Part shown: piece after piece, positions 55,761 through 64,000 of the stretch
Numbering within the stretch: the stretch's first letter is position 1
How the letters are laid out: the number at the start of each line of letters is the position of its first letter
Source of the DNA: Siphonodentalium dalli
Lineage: Eukaryota; Mollusca; Scaphopoda; Gadilida; Siphonodentaliidae
Assembly: GCA_032622095.1 (NCBI GenBank)
Contig: CP136064.1
Coordinates: 276,293,614-276,357,613 of the forward strand
DNA: 64,000 bases
Reading direction: 5' to 3'
Position numbers and translations under genes: made by a program
Notes under the pieces: model-generated
Told to the model about the DNA's origin: nothing
What the model saw: the letters and a program-made list of their open reading frames with translations, nothing else
Databases searched by the model: none

Positions 55761-56049
55761 TTATAAAAAAAACACTGATAAACCATGGTTAACACACTAG
55801 GGTTGTGGTATTCTACCATACTAATTGCGACCAGGTAATTTTATTCTAGTAAAATTCATCTAGTTAATGGTCACGATATTATATGCAAGCATGTAGACCC
55901 ATGTATTTTTGCTCTGGTGAAATATTCCAACCCATGTATTTCACCAAAGTATTTTACCTGGATGTTTTCCACTGATTAACGAACAAAATATGACTTTAAT
56001 CTCACAAAAGAGACAGAAAACGCATTAGTTGAGAAATGAACTATTGTGA

Positions 56050-56395
56050 TATAGAGCCATATCCTTGTAAATTTACTCTGGTAAAATACGGTAAAATCAT
56101 ATAGACAATGATATATACTCTGATAAAAGCCACGTAAAGTCCACGTAAAAAGGACATACCATTGTAAATTTACTCTGGTAAAGCCAGGTAAACCATGGTT
56201 TACGTGGCTCTACTCTGGTAAAATACGGTAAAATCATATAGACAATGATATATACTCTGGTAAAATACGGTAAAATCATATAGACAATGATATATACTCT
56301 GGTAAAATACGGTAAAATCATATAGACAATGATATATACTCTGATAAAAGCCACGTAAAGTCCACGTAAAAAGGACATACCCTTGTAAATTCAAA
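56050..56395 (+). repeat. 42-bp tandem repeat with flanking duplications
   Basis: CTCTGGTAAAATACGGTAAA ATCATATAGACAATGATATA TA repeats at 56213, 56255 and 56297 (exact 42-bp steps), with a further part-copy at 56339. An earlier copy lies at 56084, and AAAGCCACGTAAAGTCCACG TAAAAAGGAC occurs at 56127 and 56346. 42 is a multiple of three, which explains the repetitive VYIIVYMILPYFTR ORF on the minus strand. Confidence 0.92.
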
Positions 56396-56399
56396 TTAC

Positions 56400-57067
56400 A
56401 AGGCATAATGTACCAAACTTACATTATACTGTATATTATTATTACATACAAAACATTAAACATGGGAGCCTATGTACCAGAAATTTTGAGATTGGTTGGA
56501 CTCACATTGCAGAGTTGTTGCTATTTTGAATTTCGATATACAAATATCCAACCAACCTAAAGTATTGTCCCTGTTTGAAATTCGTATTGTAACATCGGTA
56601 ATGTAAGTCTGAACTGCTACAAGGACAACATACCAGATTATAGTCTAGAAACCCTCATTTAACATAAAAAGATATGTGTTATTAGCTGCCAAATTATATT
56701 AATATGAGATATTGTAGACCTCCATTATTCGTAAAATCCATCTCTGACTGGAACCAACCAATATAAAAAGCAACATGGTTGTATAGCGCTACGTTGTAAA
56801 GTAATGCGTTCTGTAAAGAGCACTAGTTTCCTCAAAATAAACTATAACTACTAACTACCAACGGATGTATGCATAAATAAAAAAACTTCATAAAAAAATT
56901 TAACGAACGTTTTTTTCCTGAAAAAGTGATTTACTACACTATGTTTTTACCCATGTGTGTCGCATTTCCCGAGAGTAAATTGGGGTACACCGTGCCTTTA
57001 CTTGCATGTAATTTACACTGCTAACAATGGGCCTAATTGAACCTGGTTTAACAAAAGATGACCTATA
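56400..57067. other. No supported feature
   Basis: AT-rich low-copy sequence, no ORF of note. Confidence 0.55.
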
Positions 57068-57075
57068 TATATATG

Positions 57076-57640
57076 CAGGGTCCGCGCTGGACCGAAATTT
57101 ACTTTTGCCAAATAATTTTCCAAATACTAATATTTTTTGGCCAAATTATTTTAGCATTTGCCAAATGCTATCCGTGATAGTATAATTTGCTGCAACCTTA
57201 AGTCTTGTTTCGACACTTGCGGTTTGACCAACTTTCGATATCACTAGAAAAGCTGTTAGTCAGTTAATAATTAATTATTCTCGCATCTCTATTGTAGTTT
57301 ATCATACACCAATAAGCCACCGAACAATACAATGTTTGAAGGTTTACTTCACCTCAGAAGGGCACACCACAGGAGGATTAGTAACCCCTCCAACCATCAG
57401 TAATAATTCTATGCATCTTAATAGAGATGTTAACTTTCCATAAACCTTATAATACTCCACAAATATAACTATATGTTGCAAGAGTTTCTTGAAATTAATG
57501 GTAATGATTGACCAATAGTTGTCAAATTGCCTGAGGAATTAAAGTGCCTTGCCAAAACGTTTGCCAAATGAAAATATGTTTTGCCAAATGTGAATTATTT
57601 TTGCCATTGACAAAATTGGCAAGTGGCAGCGCGAACCCTG
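57076..57640. mobile_element. hAT-like MITE with 8-bp target duplication
   Basis: A 565-bp element. The left end CAGGGTCCGCGCTG and the right end CAGCGCGAACCCTG are inverted repeats. Exact 8-bp duplications TATATATG flank it (57068-57075 and 57641-57648). An 8-bp duplication with CAGGG termini is characteristic of hAT elements. TTTGCCAAAT words are clustered inside both ends. No transposase frame remains. Confidence 0.85.
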
Positions 57641-57649
57641 TATATATGG

Positions 57650-59250
57650 TATCCACGACATACTGATATCGAAACTGGAACACTATGGCATCAGGGGTGT
57701 AGCAATGTCATGGTTCCATAGTTATTTGAATGAGCGGAGGCAATACGTGGGACTACTTCTAACCTTATGAACACTTCCTGCGGGGTCCCACACGGCTAAA
57801 TTCTTGGGCCGATTATTTTCTTAATATAATGAATGATATGGTAAATTCTACAACAATAGACATTTTATCGTATGCCGATGACACAACACTGTTTACAAGC
57901 GGTAAAGATGGCGAACTAGTACAAAGTTACGTCAACAATGAATTAGCCAATGTATCAGACTGGTGCTGCTGTAATAAACTCTCAATTAATATTAATAAAA
58001 GCAACTACATGCTTTTACACCCACAAAACAATGATCAAAAGTGGAGTACTTTGAAATTAAAGCTAAATAACACTCAATTGAACCGAATAGGGAATCTTGG
58101 ACATGAATCATCGGCAAAATTTCTAGGTATTCACATTGATGAGAACTTGACATTCAAAAAGCACATATCCATAATCTGCTCAAAATTATCACATGCAATC
58201 TACTGCATCAATAAGGTGAAACATTTTTTCCCCAAGTAAAGCATTGAAAACATTGTACTATGCACTGATTCAAAGCCACTTAGTTTATGGAATCCAAATA
58301 TGGGGTCATGTTCCGGAAGTCAAGAACATATTCCTATTACAAAAAAGAGCAATGCGCATAATATGCAATAAGAAGTATAGGAGTCACACAGATCCACTCT
58401 TTAAAAGAGAGAATATCTTGAAAATATATGACTTACACACCCTCAATTCCTCCATTTTCATGCATGACTGGTGTTAAAACCGCCTGCCTGCGTCTTTTGG
58501 AATGATGTACAATAAACGAGCAAAATCAACACCAAGACACCCGAATCCCGTACCGTTAGAACTACCTAGAACTGACTGGTCAGGTAAATTGCCACACCAC
58601 GCCTACCCCACAACATGGAACATGGAAAAAGACCATACATTCTTACCAAAGCAGGAACACGTTGAAGAAGCCCTTACATATAGCAATGCTTAGAAATTAC
58701 CAAGAAAATGTACGCTGTAAAAACAAAGGATGCCCCGACTGTGCTCTTTAAATAATATGAATATTCATTGTTATACTCGATGCAAAATCATAATTGTTCT
58801 CGACACTAACATACGTATAAACATTACATATATGTAATACTGTTAATTTGATTATCCCAACACCTCACCCAACAAAAAAAAAAAAGAAGACTTTCCAGCG
58901 ATATATATAGATAATTCCTATCTTACTTACTTAACTAAAGACGGCGGTATCTTACAATTCGTCTGGATTGTCTCACAACCACACCAATACTTGTCTGTGA
59001 TATGCCCCAAAACTAGTTTCTAGTTAGTTTCATACACGATAATACATGTAGTCTGTACGTATGCGTGGACACAAATACAAGCCATCGATGCAAATAATTA
59101 TAGTGATACTTGTTTTAGGGGGTAGCAGGAAGACAGCCCGATAGGGCTAGCCTAACCCCCAACAATATATACAGCATTTATTTTATTATATGTTACTGTC
59201 ATTGTATTATTCATGTGTATATTGTAAATAAATTATCCTATCCTATCCGG
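57650..59250 (+). pseudogene. LINE relic C (reverse-transcriptase fragment with 3' tail)
   Basis: Plus strand, 5' truncated. HDILISKLEHYGIRGVAMSW FHSYL (57651-57726) is followed, after a frameshift, by GVPHG(stop)ILGPIIFLI and MNDMV...ILSYADDTTLFTS (57829-57900), CNKLSININKSNYML, AKFLGIHIDENLTFKKHI, then another frameshift, ALKTLYYALIQSHLVYGIQI WGH and FLLQKRAMRIICNKKYRSHT DPLF. These are the fingers/palm/thumb blocks of a CR1/jockey-like LINE distinct from relics A and B. The 3' UTR has AATAAA at 59227-59232 and ends in TATCC repeats (59234-59248), a typical LINE tail. Confidence 0.9.
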
Positions 59251-60350
59251 TTAAAAGCAGCCGTCAACCGGCGGTTTAAACCCAGAGGTTTGCCGAGGCC
59301 AAGTTTAAAACGGACACGACGAATGTGTCTTTTAGGTCACCGAAGACCGGATATCAGTCGCTAAGGGCATATGCACATTGTACATAACTCATTCTAGTCA
59401 AACTAATAATTTAACCTAATTTGTATGTATAATTAAGCTATCAGCAACACATCGCCTCCACACCTGCAACATGAGCGATGTCTATTTTTTCCCTATACAA
59501 TTGTCAACAACAACGCGTACGATTTTACGAAGAGTAAGTGCAAGAGACAACTGAAATAATATGAATTATCTGTCCGTACACACAAATATCTCAGTGATGC
59601 ATGGACTGAAATTTGATATATTTGTTACCGGTCTTTCAAAGGAAGGCCCAGCAGCCGTTGTTCAAACTGTTGTTGACAAGACACCACACACATGCCGAAC
59701 TTGTGATGGGCGCTAGTATAGGCAGCTTAAATGAGTGAATTATAGTTACTAATGAACGTATGTCAATCTATTTCCCCATGTACTTGCTTGTGATAGCTGT
59801 TTTACACACTTTTATATTTCGCATGAACACACTTCGAAGGTTTGTAGTCCCTTTCATCGTATTGCCGGACCCGTGGTGTACATTACTCACCAAATATAGC
59901 ATCTGTTAAGTCCCTCTTCTTTCTGTGTGAGTGTGGACAAGAGCTCTGAAGAGTAAAATGTACACATCATTCGTTGGCAAACATCGTCCACATTAGTATG
60001 CAAACATCGTACACATTAGTGTGCAAACATCGTTGACCTTAGCAGGCAAACATTGAATAATTTAGTTGGTAGACATCGTACACACTAGTATAGATAATCA
60101 TCGTACACACCAGCAGACAAACATCGAACACCTTAGTAGGCAAACATCGTACACCTTAATACACAAATATGTTACGGATATGTCAGGATATAAACTGTGT
60201 TCTATGCGATTCTCAGATTTCCAATTGTCACAAATCTTAAAAAATGACATTCGAAAGTATGAAGAAAGGCCAATACGGGCAGTCATGAAATGTGGCTTTA
60301 ATTAATTGTCTTTCATATACGCGCATTATGTATAGGTATACTTTTATAAA
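59251..60350. other. Low-copy sequence with a short minisatellite
   Basis: No gene recognised. Only the 23-bp repeat at 59978-60165 stands out. Confidence 0.5.
59978..60165 (+). repeat. ~23-bp minisatellite, about 8 degenerate copies
   Basis: GCAAACATCGTACACATTAG TGT and variants head to tail; later copies are interrupted and diverged. The overlapping ORFs at 60066-60305 and 60098-60286 derive partly from it. Confidence 0.8.
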
Positions 60351-60354
60351 ATAC

Positions 60355-62690
60355 TAGCAGGGTTACCCGGCGTTGCCCAGGTTAAAGTGATGTGAAACCA
60401 TCTGCATATTGTGGATATATGGATGGAATAGAGGATACTCTTGTTCAAATCGTTCCACATATTCTCATAAATTATATATCCAAATAGCATCACAAAACAT
60501 GATTCTTACACACGGAATGACGGAATATAAGTAGTAGCTCACCTTGTCGGATCGGAGCGACTGTCATTTTGTTTATCGCGATTAATCTGTCCCATGCACC
60601 AATAAAGAACTATCTATTTATTTATTTACAACTGCGTATACTTCAGACGTTATAACATGAACATCATAAACACATTAGGTTTTACATAGAGATGTATCAA
60701 TCAATCTAGTGGGTTTGATTTAGATTTTGAGGACACCTGGTTATCATATTTCCACGAAGATACAGATGTTTTAAAGAAATGTCCAGGTGCTCCTTTGTGC
60801 ATTGTGCTATATACTGGTAATTCTCAGTTTAAAATAAATGTTGCTATGCACTATATCAGCTGTTAATATTTTAACATGCACCATTATCTTCCTCGTGAAA
60901 AGTTACCACTGTTAGAACGCCTTGGTGCCATCTCGATTGTACCCCGTGAAGTAATATATATAGAACACAGACAGACATATATTTGCAAATATATCTAGGC
61001 ACCTAATGTGACATTTTTAACACGCACGATTGTATTCCTCGCATCATTTGAGAAGAACGTGTATGAATTTGATGTTAATTGGCACTAAACATGTTTCCTT
61101 CAGTTTATTTGACACGCTCGTCCCTATTTCGGACTCAAGCGGCGCCACATTTGACATCATTAAAGGTACGGTTGGCCTTGGCGGTGGGTATCCTGTGAAA
61201 ATATTTCCACCCGTCAAAAACCGCCACAAACAGGAGGAACAACAAAATATAGACAGACTTTGTCCGTATACAAATAAGAAATATGGCATAAACAGTATGT
61301 TATTGTCATATATTTGACCATTGTTATGTAAACAAAAGCATAAAAAGTAACTTTTCTGGTGTTTGTTTATATTATGATGGTAAACATAAAGAGCGTTCTT
61401 TGTTGGTGAATTCCTGATATGGAACGAATAAAGAGCGTTTATGTCATTTGTGTGTGATTAGCCAGCAGCATCGTGCTGTCTTCTGTAAGACAATCAGGCT
61501 CTTGCTTAGGTGAAATATAGTAAATCTTTATGATAACATGCTGTTTACGCGATGGTCATGGTATATATGAACGAAACTGTATGCGTTTTAATGTTTTTCT
61601 GTTTACGGTGATTGGAACAAATATGAATATTTTCGACAACGAAGGCCGCACGTGCCTTTAAACCACAAACTTACTCATTATGGAGATTAATATATATAAA
61701 ATTCGTACCAAATTTAGGCCCCCATATCTCTCACCCAAACGGTACCAATTTGGCGTATTTAAACCGCACGATTAGATTCCTCGTATATCGGAGAAGAATA
61801 TGTATCAGTCTCGTGGAAATCGGCGCTAAACGTATTGTTTATCCATTTTGGTCTCTCTCTCCCACTCTGTGGACCCCTGTCTCGAATGTCACCACTTGTG
61901 ACATCTTTAAATCACACAATTAAGACTCCTGATATCATGGAGATAAATATTTATACGTTTTGTGCTAATCGGCGACTAAATAAATTGTTTTTATCTTTCA
62001 TACAAACGACATCAATTTCGAGTATTTAAATCGCATAATTAGATTCCTTGTATCATGGAGAAGAATATATATCAATTTGGTGGAAATTGGCGCTAGAATT
62101 AGTTTTTATAAATTTTGGTGCCCCCTCCCCTTCCGTTCATCCCTGACGCGAATGGCGCCACGTTTGACATATATAAGCAACACCATTAGATACCTCATAT
62201 GATGTGAATGATTATATAAAAGTTTCGAGGAAATCGGCGGCAAACATTTTTTTCTAGCCCTCCCCTTTTCTGCCCCCGACAACAATTCTAACCCGCACCA
62301 TTATCTTTCTCGTAAAAAGTTACCCCTAGTAGACCGTTTGGTGCCATCTAGATGGTCCCTCGGTGCTAAACTTAGTTTTATCAATTTTGGTGCCCATTCC
62401 GTGCATCCCTGACTCGAACGGCGCCACTTTTGACATATTTAAACCACACACTATCAGATTCCTTATATCAAGGGGATGATTATATATAAGTTTCGTGGCA
62501 ATCTGCGACAAATTTGTTTTCTGCCCCTCCCCCTTTTCTGCCCCCGACAACGGCGTCACTTTAGATCCTCACCATTATATTTCTCGTCAAAAGTTACCCA
62601 TAGTAGACCCCTTTGGTGCCATCTAGATGGTCCCCTGTGAATTTCTATAGAAGACAGACAGACAGACATTCGCAAATATATATATAGATG
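60355..62690 (+). repeat. Degenerate composite repeat, family G (CTAGCAGGGTTACCCGGCGT start)
   Basis: Starts CTAGCAGGGTTACCCGGCGT TGCCCAGG. Ends GACAGACAGACAGACATTCG CAAATATATATATAGATG; a similar internal end (CAGACAGACATATATTTGCA AATATATCTAG) is at 60969-60998. From 61750 it contains about five diverged units with TATTTAAAxCGCAxxATTAG ATTCCT..TATCATGGAGAA and GTGGAAATCGGCGCTAAA, spaced about 120-265 bp (61756, 61901, 62021, 62168, 62434). Two copies of GTTACCC.TAGTAGACC..TTTGGTGCCATCTAGATGG occur near 62320 and 62592. Architecture parallels families A and B. Confidence 0.65.
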
Positions 62691-62699
62691 TAAATTTGT

Positions 62700-64000
62700 T
62701 GCACACGCATGTCTCCGTGTATTTAGGGTGCAACTCTTAATACTCTCTATAAAACATTCTTTCCCAGAAATATATCGGCCCACCATCTTACTTCGACAGT
62801 AGTACGCAACACTTTTGGCAAGTGACTGGATTGGATAAATTTGAGCCCGACACATGTGTACGTCTTACGATACTATATGTTCAGACTCACCCCATCGCAG
62901 TTAGTCGTACAGACTGTAAAATTACACGAGAACTGTACGTCGCTATGACCGTCGATACGAAAGGCGCCGAAAAACGGACTGTATACGAACCGTCCCTCTG
63001 TGTCGAAACCATCAGTCTTCGAAAATACCACTCCGTCACCACAGCTAGGGAAACAAATGGAATATATAAATTACCACTCTGTCACCACAGCTAGTTAACA
63101 AACTGAATATATCAATTATGTAAGAAATAACACATGTTTAGATTAAAGACATATTATGTACTTGTTCGGGTGCGTGGAACTGATGTTAGTATTCAGGTGG
63201 TATGCCAACTGGAGGAATGTAGCATTCTACTAACATCACCAAAAATTTAAAGCAAATCGACCGTAACACTCCATATAAAACATTGTCTGAACTATGCTAA
63301 ATTGTAAATAATTACTACTCGAATTGGGACGCTTCTATCGGCGATAAACTAACGAAAATTATTTCGCAATCGGCAGTCACTGCATTTAATTAATATATAA
63401 GAATGTCGGTGTGTGTTGTCAATTTAGATATAATATTTCGAAAAATAACTAATTTGAACAAGATTATTCTCCATTTCTATTTAATCACCCTACCGGAGTG
63501 TTTCACATCACTTTAATTCTATGCAGTTATAATGTAGTCACAAGATGTCAATTCATCGAATAAAGGGGAATCAGTTGTTGCCTCTCAATTAACCATTAAG
63601 GTTATTTCTCCGCCACTCTTCCAGAAAGAATGCATGTGCGCAAACTGTTTCTATACGGAAGATAATTATGTGTTAAAACTTTGGCAAATTCCCAACTCAA
63701 CGGAAGCCCATTACGGTCACACGGATCACAATACAAAAACGTGTATTACGTTGAAACAATTAACATTGTGTTGAAACGCGAAAATTAAATGCGTTTAAAT
63801 CACAGGCCTATGGGGAAAATTACTAACATACTAATAAAGACTATACCAGTGTAACTGTTCCAGTGATCGATTTTGGCTAAAACCACACCAACTATCAAAA
63901 CCGTACTAAATTCTAGAAATCCATAATAATATCCTCAGGTGTGTCTCATTGACAATAAAATACACTTTCATTTGACATATATGACTCGGCGAAATTGAAC
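62700..64000. other. No supported feature
   Basis: Contains a small duplication (TACCACTCCGTCACCACAGC TAG near 63027 and TACCACTCTGTCACCACAGC TAG near 63071). ORFs (for example 62822-63094) lack recognisable motifs. Confidence 0.5.

Noticed and set aside
56097-56406. ORFs with repeated VYIIVYMILPYFTR
   Set aside because: By-product of the 42-bp tandem repeat.

Overview
This is a eukaryotic, animal window. It is AT-rich, has very little coding sequence, and is packed with degenerate transposons and tandem repeats. The retroelement and MITE types, together with a Cys-rich secreted protein gene split by a long intron, fit an aquatic invertebrate, most likely a lophotrochozoan such as a mollusc. 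That taxonomic call is inference and weak.

Only one gene can be defended from start to stop. A signal-peptide exon (coding 19527-19569, consensus GTAAGT donor) is spliced in phase to one large exon (27294-28543). Together they encode a 430-residue secreted protein with about four Cys-rich repeats and a Gly-rich C-terminal domain. Its 7.7 kb intron holds a LINE relic split by a CACTA/EnSpm-like element, then a 120-bp-unit array and a second dispersed repeat. A second possible coding exon, a membrane-anchor terminal exon on the minus strand (54707-55005), has a good acceptor, and its stop codon lies in the end of a MITE-like element.

Layout. 1-6.2 kb: low-copy sequence with small repeats. 6.3-9.9 kb: an inverted-repeat element, then a 2.88-kb foldback element made of exact 353-bp tandem units with a 9-bp target duplication. 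10-19 kb: MITEs (a TA-flanked palindrome, a TTA-flanked PIF/Harbinger-like element, hairpin families). 19.5-29.6 kb: the Cys-rich gene and its TE-filled intron. 30.6-31.5 kb: a degenerate ~190-bp tandem array. 32.2-37.0 kb: a long-TIR element invaded by a second PIF/Harbinger element carrying a transposase fragment, with a palindromic MITE next to it. 38.3-43.2 kb: a MITE, then a dispersed repeat split by a jockey/CR1-type LINE. 43.2-46.7 kb: head-to-tail composite units built from ~120-bp tandem repeats. 46.7-57 kb: sparse sequence with several repeats. 57.1-59.3 kb: a hAT-like MITE with an 8-bp duplication beside a third LINE. 60.4-62.7 kb: a degenerate repeat with internal ~145-bp units.

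There is no operon logic, no tRNA or rRNA gene and no CRISPR. Most long ORFs are by-products of repeats. The main interest is the foldback element, the uncharacterised Cys-rich protein, and the nested insertions, which give a relative order of transposon activity.
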